Of a DNA stretch of 12,656 nt, positions 1 through 7,243 are shown in pieces. Every line of letters starts with the position of its first letter. Within the stretch, counting starts at the first letter, position 1. Location: assembly GCA_018376855.1 (NCBI GenBank), contig JAHAAN010000052.1:1-12656 (forward strand), given 5' to 3'. The DNA comes from Clostridiales bacterium (GTDB lineage: Bacteria; Bacillota; Clostridia; Christensenellales; QALW01). The translations under genes and the position numbers were made by a program. Below the pieces are notes generated by a model. The model did no database searches. It saw only the letters and a list, made by a program, of their open reading frames with translations, and was not told the origin of the DNA.

Positions 1-749
1 GAGTGATTACCGAGAAACTAACGGTTATACCCATGAAATGTGTACCTAATATTGTGCCGAGCGCCATTGCCGTTAATTCGTTGAACAACGGAGGATATGT
101 ATTCGGCACCTTTAATGATGGGTGCATACCGGGGAAAGCACAATACAACAATCACTATTTTATACATGATTACCTGCTATACGGCTACGAAAACGAGAGC
201 TTTGTTTCGTCGGCCTATCTCGCGGACGGTCATTACCGTGAATTCAGAATTGCTTTTGATGATTATAACAGAGCGATGCTTACACAGGAGCCTGATATGT
301 ATATGCATTTGCTTTACTACAACAGAGAAAAGCAACCGGGGTTCAACGAGGAACAGGTTATTGCCGCCATCCGGGATTACATTGCGAGCAGACCTATTGC
401 AGATGACGGCGCTGTATATGGCGCGAAGGGGATTAAGCTCTTTGCGGACGAAACGGAAAAGCGCGGCGGCTATATTGACATTCGCTCATTATGCTTTCTT
501 AAAGAGCATAAACGGCTTATGAGGCTTAGATTGTCTTACATGAAAGAAAAGTGTGGATTAAAACTACCGGATGCTGTTATATCACAATATGAAGCAATGG
601 AAACGAGACTGCAAACTGCCGTAATGCTGGGGTTAAAGAGCGAAGTTGCGCCTTCGGACGCTCTATCGGCACGTATTGCTGCAACCGTTCGTTCCTCAGC
701 CATCCAGGATGAGGAGGTGCTGCAAAAGTTATTGCAGCAGTACAATTAG
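1..749 (+). CDS. BtrH-like protein, 3' part (5' end outside window)
   Basis: The reading frame is open from the window edge. A GTG at base 3 could serve as a start, but the family is usually longer by roughly a hundred N-terminal residues, so the gene probably begins upstream. Counting from that GTG, the segment with LNNGGYVFGTFND (27-39), an IPGKAQY stretch and HYFIHDYLLYGY (51-62), followed by a SAYL...FDDYNRAM region, resembles the BtrH/C39-peptidase-like proteins found beside nonribosomal peptide and polyketide genes. In butirosin biosynthesis BtrH transfers an acyl group from a carrier protein; the substrate here is unknown. The C-terminal half (about 150-248) is helical, charged and not diagnostic. 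The next gene, 33 bases on, is a carrier-protein-activating phosphopantetheinyl transferase, which supports a biosynthetic role. The family call rests on motif recall, not a search. The catalytic N-terminal cysteine expected in the family would lie outside the window. Confidence 0.6.
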   Translation, partial: VITEKLTVIPMKCVPNIVPSAIAVNSLNNGGYVFGTFNDGCIPGKAQYNNHYFIHDYLLYGYENESFVSSAYLADGHYREFRIAFDDYNRAMLTQEPDMYMHLLYYNREKQPGFNEEQVIAAIRDYIASRPIADDGAVYGAKGIKLFADETEKRGGYIDIRSLCFLKEHKRLMRLRLSYMKEKCGLKLPDAVISQYEAMETRLQTAVMLGLKSEVAPSDALSARIAATVRSSAIQDEEVLQKLLQQYN

Positions 750-782
750 GGATATTACTACTGGCGGCAATAGAAATAGAAT

Positions 783-1463
783 GTGGATGTGCAAGAAATG
801 CAAGTATACTTTTGCGAGCTTTCAGATGTGTGGGATGTAACAGTTGTGGAACGGTGTCTGTCTGTTATTTCTGTTGAAAAACGGGACCGCATATGCCGAA
901 TGAGAAGCATGATGGATAAAAAGCTGACGCTCTTTGCCGATATATTAATCAGGCTTTTGGCATGCCGGGCTTACGGGGTAAAGAATTGCGAACTGTCATT
1001 TAGTGCAAACACCTATGCAAAGCCCGCGCTTGAGGGCTACCCTGAATTTCACTTCAATATTTCACATACGCATAACGCTATAACAGTAGCGGTGAATGAT
1101 GCTCCTGTGGGGATTGATGTCGAGCAAATCAGACAGGAGCCGGTTGGCATAGCCGAACGTTTTTTCACGCAGCAAGAGCAACGGTACATATACCAAAGCG
1201 AAAATGATAAAGAAATGCGCTTCTTTGAGGTGTGGACGAAAAAAGAGGCATATGTAAAATACACAGGCCGCGGACTATCGTTGCCGATGAATACATTCTG
1301 CGTAATAGATAAAAATAGCGCGAGTAAGCTTCTGCATTCGTTTTACCATAATAATTATGTTGTCTCGGTTTGCAGCGATGAGTTATGCAGGGACGCCATT
1401 GAGCTTATACACCTAACAGAAACAGATATTTCACGTGCGCTATACGAACTGCATTTTGCGTAG
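783..1463 (+). CDS. 4'-phosphopantetheinyl transferase, Sfp type
   Basis: The enzyme would transfer phosphopantetheine from CoA to a serine on acyl or peptidyl carrier proteins, making them active; it is cytosolic. The 226-residue length is normal for the Sfp/Gsp group. Hallmarks in order are YAKPAL (78-83), FNISHT (91-96), VGIDVEQI (109-116) with Mg-binding Asp112 and Glu114, and WTKKEAYVKYTGRGL (141-155) with Glu145 and Lys149. All key residues are present. The start is a GTG with only a weak GGCGG upstream; an in-frame ATG lies five codons later at 798. The 33-base gap from the BtrH-like gene and the strong terminator after it indicate that it ends an operon. A Sfp-type enzyme placed here, rather than an AcpS, suits a secondary-metabolite cluster to the left. 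Confidence 0.93.
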   Translation: MDVQEMQVYFCELSDVWDVTVVERCLSVISVEKRDRICRMRSMMDKKLTLFADILIRLLACRAYGVKNCELSFSANTYAKPALEGYPEFHFNISHTHNAITVAVNDAPVGIDVEQIRQEPVGIAERFFTQQEQRYIYQSENDKEMRFFEVWTKKEAYVKYTGRGLSLPMNTFCVIDKNSASKLLHSFYHNNYVVSVCSDELCRDAIELIHLTETDISRALYELHFA

Positions 1464-1514
1464 TATTTACTGACTACACTGTGCATATGACATTATATAG
1501 GATGGTTTATGTAG

Positions 1515-1543
1515 GCATTGCGTTGATAAACGCAATGCTTTTT
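1515..1543 (+). terminator. Rho-independent terminator after the PPTase gene
   Basis: A perfect 10-bp stem (GCATTGCGTT / AACGCAATGC) with a GATA loop is followed by TTTTT. It lies 51 bases after the PPTase stop and marks the end of the left-edge operon. Confidence 0.93.
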
Positions 1544-1853
1544 ATGTCCTTAAAGTGTCTAACATTTGCAGAAAACACCCTTGACAAATCTCGTTTCATC
1601 TTTGATTTATATTTCGGTCTCTAAACCCGCCGTGGAAGCGTGATAGCACAATGTTGAATAACCGCCCTTGGAATTTTGAAATAGAGCAGGAAAACAGTTA
1701 TATTTGTCGGTCAAACAGATCCGTTGCGGAAAGCAAGTATGCTGAAGGCTTGCTGTATAGAAATCACAGCCCGCAGCCTTTTCAATCTCACCGCTGTTTT
1801 ATAACGGAACTGTTGAATTCTCCGCTGAATCTTTTTTATTTTGTGCTTTTTGT

Positions 1854-1883
1854 AAAAAAATATGCATCCTTTGAGATGCATAT
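1854..1883 (-). terminator. Terminator after the YjaB-like acetyltransferase
   Basis: Read on the minus strand, a 9-bp stem (ATATGCATC / GATGCATAT, 6-base loop) runs into a T tract (A7 at 1854-1860 on the plus strand). It lies about 97 bases after the minus-strand acetyltransferase stop. Confidence 0.8.
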
Positions 1884-1979
1884 TCATTCTGAGTCTGCTT
1901 TTATCAAATCGAAAAGCAAGAAGCCATTTGTCAAAAGGGCTTTCATTCAAAAGATAAAAGTACCTGATAAGCGGGATTT

Positions 1980-2405
1980 TTATTCCTGCTGCCACACCAT
2001 TATATAATCTTTTTCGCCGGTGGCTTCGTCCAAACCTTCACTCTGGATTTCAAACCCTTCTCTTTGATAAAAATGTATTGCCCGTGTGTTCTTCTGATAT
2101 ACATTTAAGCATAATTTTGCTTTTCTATCTTTTATAAAATCCAGTAGAAGTTTACCGACTCCCTGCGACTGCATTTCGCCATGGACAAAAATACCTTCGA
2201 TATATTCATCGCTTAGCCCTATAAAGCCTTGTATTTTTTGACCATTTTCATACACATAAACTTCTGTCTGCGATAACATTTCTTTCACCGAAGCAAAATT
2301 ACTTTTCCAGTATTGGGCGGAAATAAAATAATGCGCTTTTAAATTGGTATCTAACCATATATCGGCAACTCTGTTTATGTCTGTTTTCTGCAGTCTTCTA
2401 ATCAT
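1980..2405 (-). CDS. GNAT N-acetyltransferase, YjaB-like
   Basis: A 141-residue single-domain acetyl-CoA-dependent N-acetyltransferase; the acceptor is unknown. The fold is shown by an N-terminal IRRLQKTDI strand, the IEGIFVHGEMQSQGVGKLLL segment (69-88) with the acetyl-CoA-binding Q-x-x-G-x-G at 79-84, and the C-terminal LNVYQKNTRAIHFYQREGFE block typical of RimI/YjaB-type GNATs. The pattern TNLKAHYFISAQYW near residue 20 is close to E. coli YjaB. A clear GGAGGT (2411-2416 on the plus strand) precedes the ATG at normal spacing. An extended -10 box lies about 45 bases upstream and a terminator follows, so it is a single-gene unit. Resistance or protein-acetylation roles cannot be told apart from sequence. 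Confidence 0.9.
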   Translation of the reverse strand: MIRRLQKTDINRVADIWLDTNLKAHYFISAQYWKSNFASVKEMLSQTEVYVYENGQKIQGFIGLSDEYIEGIFVHGEMQSQGVGKLLLDFIKDRKAKLCLNVYQKNTRAIHFYQREGFEIQSEGLDEATGEKDYIMVWQQE

Positions 2406-2450
2406 AATAAACCTCCGCGCTTAGTCGGTTTGTCGCTTTACCGCTGTTGA

Positions 2451-2480
2451 AGTATAGCACAAAGCCGACCAGCGTCCTAA
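2451..2480 (-). promoter_or_regulatory. Probable promoter of the YjaB-like gene
   Basis: On the minus strand an extended -10, TGCTATACT (TATACT at 2456-2451), has a poor -35 (TTAGGA, spacer 18). The extended TGn could offset the weak -35. Confidence 0.5.
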
Positions 2481-2683
2481 ACCCTTTGAACAGCCCTGCA
2501 GCCGGGGCTGGCTGTATTGTCCTGCAAAGAGAAGAGGCATTTAGTTCAACCCTATACGCCCGCGCTTCTGCTTCCTTCTGCCGGTCTGTTGCCGCATTTT
2601 GAGCCTGTGTTATTTACTGCAAAAGAGCCGCAGTTATATGCATTTGGTGGGAGAAGCCACCCTTGACATAGTAGCTCTCGGTT

Positions 2684-4009
2684 TTATTTGTTTGAGCGTT
2701 CCGGCTTTATTGTGCTTCCATGCAGATTTTCAAGAGCTTCAGTGCTGATGGTCTGCGGGGATTCCGAAGGCTTTTCCGAACCGTTGGGCTTGAAGATGAG
2801 CTTCAGAAGGATCGGGCAGAGTATCGAAGAAATAATGATGAGAAAGATGGTTGCGACCAGCGGATCAATTCCCGCAAGCCGACCGTCTTCATAGTAGATC
2901 AGGCTTTGTCCGGCTGCGTAAACGGCCAAGGCCACCTCGCCGCGGGCGATCATTCCGCAGCCGATGCCAAGAGAGTCTCTTTTGCTATACCGAAAAGCCC
3001 TTGCGCTCAGGCTGCATCCAATAACCTTTCCAACGATGCCTAATGCGACGAAAGCAAGCGCAAAAACAAGGCCGGACGCCGTAAAATGTGAGAAATCCGC
3101 GCTGATGCCGATATAGGCAAAGAAGATGGGCGTAAAGATCATGTAGCCGCTGACAATCACCTTTCTGTCCACAATGGAGGTTTCGTCCATACCGCTGAGC
3201 ATAAGCCCCGCCATGTATGCGCCGGTGATCGACGCGATTCCGAAAAGCTCTTCTGCGCAGTAAGCATAAAAAAAGCACATAACGAGCGCAAAAATGCTTG
3301 TTCTTCTTTTGTGCGGATACTGCTTGACCAAATACTTGAACAGCATGCGCATCAAAACGCCCACGCCGATGGTAAACGCAAAGAAGCCGAACGCCTTTAA
3401 AAGCGTAATCCCTATATTTCCGCCGCCGTTTATGCCGGAAATCAGGCTAAGCGCGATGATGCCGATCACATCGTCTATGATCGCGGCGCTTAGAATTGTT
3501 GTGCCAGTTTTAGTGTTCAGCTTTCCAAGCTCGCGCAGCGTTTCCACGGTGATCCCCACGCTGGTGGCGGCTAAAATGCAGCCGATAAATAAAGCGTTCA
3601 TCAGCTTTTGATGGTTTGCAAGTTCGCCTAAACCGCCCATAAACAGCAGCGCGCCCAAGGTGCCGAGTGCAATTGGAACGATCACACCGGCCGCAGCGAT
3701 CACGGCGGAGGCCTTTCCGCTTCTTTTCAGCTCCTTAAGATCTGTTTCAAGGCCGCTGGAAAACAGGATAAAAACAACGCCGATCTGTGAAAAGCTGTGC
3801 AGCACTTCTTTTTCGGCGGGCGATGGATTGATAAGCCCCTGAAAGCCCCAGCCCAGCCGGCTGAAGATCGCCGGCCCGATCAGGATTCCGGAGAGAATCA
3901 TGCCGACAACCTGCGGCAGCCCCAGCTTTCTGGATAGAAGCCCAAACAGCTTTGTTGCCAGCAGAATAACGGCGCAGTCGTACAAGATGTTCATTACGTT
4001 GAAATTCAT
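2684..4009 (-). CDS. CPA2 family cation:proton antiporter (NapA/KefB-like)
   Basis: An inner-membrane exchanger of monovalent cations (Na+ or K+) for protons. About 12 hydrophobic segments fill residues 5-410 and a short polar tail follows. The segment with SAAIIDDVIGIIALS carries two adjacent aspartates (179-180 from the chosen start), the ion-binding pair of electrogenic Na+/H+ antiporters such as NapA. The early LGLPQVVGMILSGILIGP and FSSGLETDL segments are typical of CPA2. There is no C-terminal TrkA-N/RCK nucleotide-binding domain, which argues against a glutathione-gated KefB/C. The frame is open to an ATG at 4075, but those 22 residues are polar, unlike the family and lack a ribosome site. 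I prefer the ATG at 4009, with GAGG some 14 bases upstream; Met at 3997 is also possible. It is transcribed from its own promoter, divergent from the TVP38-like gene. No T-rich terminator follows. Confidence 0.93.
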   Translation of the reverse strand: MNFNVMNILYDCAVILLATKLFGLLSRKLGLPQVVGMILSGILIGPAIFSRLGWGFQGLINPSPAEKEVLHSFSQIGVVFILFSSGLETDLKELKRSGKASAVIAAAGVIVPIALGTLGALLFMGGLGELANHQKLMNALFIGCILAATSVGITVETLRELGKLNTKTGTTILSAAIIDDVIGIIALSLISGINGGGNIGITLLKAFGFFAFTIGVGVLMRMLFKYLVKQYPHKRRTSIFALVMCFFYAYCAEELFGIASITGAYMAGLMLSGMDETSIVDRKVIVSGYMIFTPIFFAYIGISADFSHFTASGLVFALAFVALGIVGKVIGCSLSARAFRYSKRDSLGIGCGMIARGEVALAVYAAGQSLIYYEDGRLAGIDPLVATIFLIIISSILCPILLKLIFKPNGSEKPSESPQTISTEALENLHGSTIKPERSNK

Positions 4010-4096
4010 GAGACGGTTCGCTTCCTCTTTGTTTTTGTTTGCCAATGAAGCATTAGTGCAGCTGCAAAAAGGCATTCATATTTTATTCATATTTAC

Positions 4097-4125
4097 ATTG
4101 TACACGAAAGCGGCGTATTTGTTAA
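4097..4125 (-). promoter_or_regulatory. Promoter of the antiporter gene
   Basis: Minus strand: TTAACA (4125-4120), 17-base spacer, TACAAT (4102-4097). This is near-consensus for the housekeeping sigma factor. It places transcription start near 4090 and gives a leader of about 80 bases if translation begins at 4009, supporting the shorter start. Confidence 0.75.
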
Positions 4126-4552
4126 ATGTTTTTTATCGGTCTCTTTAGAGAATTTTATCTGCTTGTATAAAAAGCTTTTGCGAAAACGAACGGTTCTGTG
4201 CTCATCCCGTTTATAAAAACAATTTAAAAATGATGTTGAAATATGCTGCGCTAAGCCGATAAAAGCAAAATTAAGGGCGCTTTATTATTGGATTTAAAAA
4301 TAAACTTTTTGCAAAAAGACGCACAATAAGTAAAAAGTTCAACAGAAAAAATGGGTGTTAAGTGAAGGCGTGGTGCATTGCTGTTTTACATGCTTTCATA
4401 GCTTAAATGATGTTATGGTCAACAAAGTCGGAAAAGCTTTTTTCGTTTGGTGCATATTTATTTTGTGTGGTTATTTCACCGTGTAAATTTGTTGCAAGAT
4501 TATGTTGCGTAGTTGATCCTTTTATAAGGAGGAAAATTAAACAGAATTTGGC
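4126..4552. other. AT-rich divergent intergenic region
   Basis: No gene is supported; two short opposing frames (4403-4606 minus, 4407-4619 plus) look like chance. It holds a perfect 14-bp palindrome CTTTTTGCAAAAAG (4305-4318). Its left half can instead pair with AAAAAGTT at 4332-4339. There is also a 12-bp palindrome CCTTTTATAAGG (4518-4529) just upstream of the TVP38-like promoter, a possible operator. Function is unknown. Confidence 0.4.
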
Positions 4553-4580
4553 TTGCGTAGAAGAGAAAAGCATGTATAAT
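4553..4580 (+). promoter_or_regulatory. Promoter of the TVP38-like gene
   Basis: TTGCGT (4553-4558), 16-base spacer, perfect TATAAT (4575-4580), 45 bases before the start codon. A strong GGGAGG ribosome site lies at 4610-4615. Confidence 0.7.
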
Positions 4581-4624
4581 AATAAGCGGATTATATTTTT
4601 GAGCAAAAAGGGAGGCTGAATTTT

Positions 4625-5359
4625 ATGAAACTTAAAGCGTATCTTTCCTCACTTTCGGCAAAGCAAAAATGGAAATACGGTGTTCTTGCGGCAGCTGCAG
4701 TGCTGCTCACGGTAGCTGTGATCGCTTTGATTCCGTGGTTTATGAAGGTAGCCTCACCCGAAAATATGGAACGGATCACGCAGTGGCTGAAAGGGATTGA
4801 GCCGTTTGGTTTTATGATCCTTTTTGCGGTGCAGCTTTTGCAGATCGTTATTGCGGTGATTCCGGGCGAGCCGGTGGAGCTGCTGGCCGGTTTTATGTAC
4901 GGCCCGTGGGGCGGACTTCTGTTCTGCCTGGCAGGGAGCGCACTGGGCTGCATGCTTGTTTTTTTACTTGTGCGTCGTTTTGGGAAGAAGCTGATTCAAA
5001 GAATGTGCGACAGCGAAAAGGTTCAAAAACTGCGTTTTATGAAAACGGAGAAAAACAAAGAATTTTTGCTGTTTATTCTGTTCTTTATTCCCGGAACACC
5101 TAAAGATGTGCTTACTTATCTTTCACCGCTTTTGGGAATTTCACTGTCGCGTTTTTTAATCATTACAACGATTGCAAAGATCCCGTCCATTATTACTTCA
5201 ACCTTTGCGGGGAATTTTTTGGGCGAGGGAAAGATCATTTCTATGATTATTCTTTACGGCATTACTGCTGTGGTCAGCATTGCCGGTATTTTGGTGCATA
5301 ACACGCTGGTTCGCAAAAAGGAAGCACAGGCGTTATCTTCACAGGATGAGGATTTGTAA
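4625..5359 (+). CDS. TVP38/TMEM64 family membrane protein (VTT/DedA superfamily)
   Basis: A 244-residue integral membrane protein of the SNARE-associated/VTT group. Related proteins are linked to lipid scrambling or envelope homeostasis; the substrate here is unknown. A basic N-terminus precedes a first membrane helix (about 18-38). The VTT domain spans roughly 62-210, with VIPGEPVELLAGFMYGPWGG (78-97) and the second half-motif FFIPGTPKDVLTYLSPLLG (153-171), the paired re-entrant loop signature of the family. A last helix (about 206-228) and a charged tail end the protein. GGGAGG nine bases before the ATG fixes the start. It is divergent from the antiporter with its own promoter, and the next gene also has its own promoter, so it is likely monocistronic. 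No terminator was seen after it. Confidence 0.9.
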   Translation: MKLKAYLSSLSAKQKWKYGVLAAAAVLLTVAVIALIPWFMKVASPENMERITQWLKGIEPFGFMILFAVQLLQIVIAVIPGEPVELLAGFMYGPWGGLLFCLAGSALGCMLVFLLVRRFGKKLIQRMCDSEKVQKLRFMKTEKNKEFLLFILFFIPGTPKDVLTYLSPLLGISLSRFLIITTIAKIPSIITSTFAGNFLGEGKIISMIILYGITAVVSIAGILVHNTLVRKKEAQALSSQDEDL

Positions 5360-5386
5360 ACAAAGGTAAAACGTTTTGCTGTGCGC

Positions 5387-5415
5387 TTGACACTGCATTT
5401 TCAATCGGGTAGAAT
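5387..5415 (+). promoter_or_regulatory. Promoter of degV-1
   Basis: Consensus TTGACA (5387-5392), 17-base spacer, TAGAAT (5410-5415). Transcription would start near 5422, leaving a leader of about 106 bases before the DegV start codon. Confidence 0.85.
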
Positions 5416-5423
5416 GCTGGAAA

Positions 5424-5480
5424 CAATCACAGCGTTTGTGCCGAGGAGCGCTGCTTCAGCGCAGCGAGATTGCGTTTTTT
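5424..5480 (+). promoter_or_regulatory. Structured leader with terminator-like fold upstream of degV-1
   Basis: GCGCTG (5448-5453) and CAGCGC (5457-5462) form a tight hairpin. An outer CAATC/GATTG pairing (5424-5428 with 5468-5472) would close it two bases before a run of six T (5475-5480). A second copy of TTCAGCGCAG lies at 5506-5515, just before the ribosome site GGAG (5519-5522), and could pair with the same GCGCTG. The outer stem has internal loops, so this is a weak attenuator candidate. Confidence 0.35.
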
Positions 5481-5527
5481 GGATTTATTTTTATATTTTA
5501 TTTTTTTCAGCGCAGAACGGAGTCATT

Positions 5528-6367
5528 ATGGCAGTAAGGATCTTTACGGACAGCACGTGCGATATTCCCGCAGAGGAAGCGGCGCGCATGGGGCTGCACG
5601 TCGTTCCTTTGACGGTGTTGTTTGAGGACGGCGAGTTTTTAGACGGTGTGGATATTTCCTGTGAGGAATTTTATCGCCGCTTGCGTGGGGCGGAGAAATT
5701 GCCTAAGACCTCGCAGATTCCTCCGCAGCATTTTGCGGAGGCTTTTGCGCCTTATATAGCACAGGGGGATGAAATCGTGGGCATTTTCATTTCCGCTGAG
5801 GTGAGCGGCACTTATCAATCGGCATGCGCTGCAAAGGAAGCGCTTGGCTACGAGAAGCTGTATCCTGTCGATTCTCGAAGCGCAACAATGAGCTTGGCGC
5901 TGTTGGTGCGCGCTGCCTGCCGCATGAGGGACAGCGGCATGGGCGCGGCGGAAATTGTCGAGGAGATAAAAAGGCTGACAAAAAAGGTTCGTTTTTATGC
6001 CGCTGTTGATACATTGAAATATCTGAAAATGGGCGGTCGTATATCGTCTGCTACGGCGGTGATTGGAGGGCTGCTTGGGATTAAGCCGATTGTTTCTATG
6101 CAGAATGGCGTGGTGAAATCCGTTGATAAAGCAAAAGGTCATGCTGCCGCAGTTCGTAAGCTTATCGGGTATCTGAAGCAAGAGCACCCGGATCTTACAT
6201 ATGGGTTGGTGCTCGCGCATGCAGACGCGCCGTTATTGCTGGAGGAGCTGAGAGAAAAGCTGACGGAGATGCTTTCGCTTAGCGACGCTATGGAAATTCA
6301 GGTCGGCCCTGCGATCGGCGTATACGCAGGCCCCGGCTGTGTCGGTCTTTCCTATATAGCGCAGTAA
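5528..6367 (+). CDS. DegV family fatty-acid-binding protein (FakB-like), paralogue 1
   Basis: A 279-residue cytosolic protein of the DegV/FakB family, which bind a fatty acid and, in Firmicutes, present it to the kinase FakA for phosphorylation and phospholipid synthesis. The ATG at 5528 with GGAG five bases upstream gives the usual family length; a longer in-frame extension to 5381 runs through the promoter and is rejected. Motifs: FTDSTCDIP (6-14), TSQIPP (61-66), SGTYQSA (93-99), VDTLKYLKMGGRIS (160-173), GPAIGVYAGPG (260-270). Thr61 and Ser93 match ligand-carboxyl contacts known for FakB, but the usual His at 266 (IGxHxGPG) is Tyr here. It is transcribed alone from a consensus promoter and closed by a strong terminator. 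The ligand is unknown; no fakA is in the window. Confidence 0.95.
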   Translation: MAVRIFTDSTCDIPAEEAARMGLHVVPLTVLFEDGEFLDGVDISCEEFYRRLRGAEKLPKTSQIPPQHFAEAFAPYIAQGDEIVGIFISAEVSGTYQSACAAKEALGYEKLYPVDSRSATMSLALLVRAACRMRDSGMGAAEIVEEIKRLTKKVRFYAAVDTLKYLKMGGRISSATAVIGGLLGIKPIVSMQNGVVKSVDKAKGHAAAVRKLIGYLKQEHPDLTYGLVLAHADAPLLLEELREKLTEMLSLSDAMEIQVGPAIGVYAGPGCVGLSYIAQ

Positions 6368-6404
6368 TGATAAGGCAGGTTGTTTTTACATTTGTGAAAA
6401 GATT

Positions 6405-6432
6405 CAGACCGCAATCGAGCGGTCTGTTTTTT
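6405..6432 (+). terminator. Rho-independent terminator after degV-1
   Basis: A perfect 8-bp GC-rich stem (CAGACCGC / GCGGTCTG) with loop AATCGA is followed by TTTTTT, 38 bases after the degV-1 stop. Confidence 0.95.
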
Positions 6433-7041
6433 GTAGAGAAATTCAGTAAGGGGAATCCTTTAAATATATCTGAACGAAGAGAGCTGTCTATTATAAAAGG
6501 AGAGAGGCTGACAAAAGGATATTTGCTTTTTAACAGTGACAGAGGAGGATCGGCAAAAGACGGAACTGCAGCAGGGTTGTAGGCTGAATTGTCAATAGAG
6601 CTTTAAGGGGACTGACTGTATGTAGGCATAGCTGTGGTTGGAATTTTTAAAGGATACCGGATCAAAAGCATGCAGTGGCATCAATCCTTGCAGGATCATT
6701 TGTAGAGCAACAATATTTATTTTTCGGAATAATATTTTGTTTCTACTGCATTAAAAAAGGCGGCTGCAGTATAGTGCCGTAAAAAGGTGGCGCTCAATAA
6801 CGATGCAGTGCACTTTTGTTTGGCAGTGCTCGTTTAATTTGTTCACAAAATAATTGCTTTTTAGTGTATTGCAATCGGGCGATTTCTTCACTTGAACCGT
6901 CCCTCGCCTTGCCGGGAAATCGTTTTCCCAAACAAGCGAAGGAGTTTTGCTGTTGGTTGCTTTTTCATTTACACGCGAAAAAATTGGATCATTTTAAATA
7001 AAAATCCATTGCTGCTGCCCTGCCTTAAAATATAGTTACTG
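6433..7041. other. Long gene-poor region between degV-1 and the surface protein
   Basis: No convincing coding frame; frames at 6367-6582 and 6816-7001 lack motifs, and the first runs through the terminator. Several short inverted repeats are present: ATCCT/AGGAT around a 3-base loop (6684-6696), TACTGCA/TGCAGTA (6744-6750 with 6765-6771), and GGGAAA/TTTCCC with a TCGT loop (about 6920-6935). An unrecognised small RNA or degraded sequence is possible; nothing is firm. Confidence 0.35.
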
Positions 7042-7071
7042 TTGCTTTTTTTATTTATGGCGTGCTATTAT
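7042..7071 (+). promoter_or_regulatory. Promoter of the surface-protein gene
   Basis: TTGCTT (7042-7047), 18-base spacer, TATTAT (7066-7071) preceded by TGC, an extended -10. It lies 56 bases before the start codon with its AGGAGG site (7114-7119). Confidence 0.65.
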
Positions 7072-7126
7072 ATATGTTGAAATTTTATTGTTCTTATAAG
7101 GGAACATAGGGTCAGGAGGATAAAAA

Positions 7127-7243
7127 ATGAAGAGTGCAAGATCAAGAAAGCTGCTGATTTTAGCCGCTGCATTGGTGCTTTCGCTGCTGCCGACGCTGGC
7201 GTTTGCCGCGGGGGCGACGGGCGTGGGCGCACCTTTATGGTGA
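7127..7243 (+). pseudogene. Signal-peptide ORF cut off from the surface protein by a frameshift
   Basis: A strong AGGAGG seven bases upstream and an extended -10 promoter drive this 38-codon frame. It encodes a textbook Sec signal peptide: basic MKSARSRK, a hydrophobic core of about 16 residues, then TLAFA-AG as a likely signal peptidase I site. It ends at a TGA (7241-7243) just as the following frame, offset by -1, begins encoding the mature surface protein. The join lies a short distance after a G5 run (7210-7214), so the loss of one G, real or a sequencing error, would explain the break. As it stands the anchored protein would lack a signal peptide. Confidence 0.7.

Larger units (their letters stand above)
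1464..1979. other. Intergenic region, 516 bases, no convincing gene
   Basis: Apart from the terminator at 1515-1543 and the minus-strand hairpin at 1854-1883 I see nothing coding here that I trust. Open frames on both strands (1651-2007 plus, 1711-1995 minus) lack a good ribosome site, cross the acetyltransferase terminator and have no recognisable motif. A TTGACA at 1581 has no good -10 partner at normal spacing. The region separates the biosynthetic tail from the acetyltransferase. Confidence 0.5.

Noticed and set aside
1711..1995. 94-codon minus-strand frame after the YjaB-like gene
   Set aside because: It passes through that gene's terminator hairpin and has no recognisable domain.
1651..2007. 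118-codon plus-strand frame
   Set aside because: No motif, no ribosome site, crosses the minus-strand terminator and overlaps the acetyltransferase end.
2646..2661. GGTGG/CCACC hairpin as antiporter terminator
   Set aside because: The stem is only 5 bp and no T tract follows on the minus strand.
4010..4075. Longer start for the antiporter
   Set aside because: The extra 22 residues are polar and unlike the family, there is no ribosome site, and the promoter's start point would lie only about 15 bases upstream.
5381..5527. N-terminal extension of DegV-1 to an upstream start
   Set aside because: It runs through the TTGACA/TAGAAT promoter and leader, lacks a ribosome site, and the family begins at the MAVRIFTDST segment at 5528.
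6367..6582. 71-codon frame overlapping the degV-1 stop
   Set aside because: It reads through the strong terminator at 6405-6432 and has no protein-like pattern.
7210..7243. Programmed -1 ribosomal frameshift in the surface protein
   Set aside because: No X-XXY-YYZ slippery heptamer in the right phase, and no strong pseudoknot seen; a lost base is simpler.
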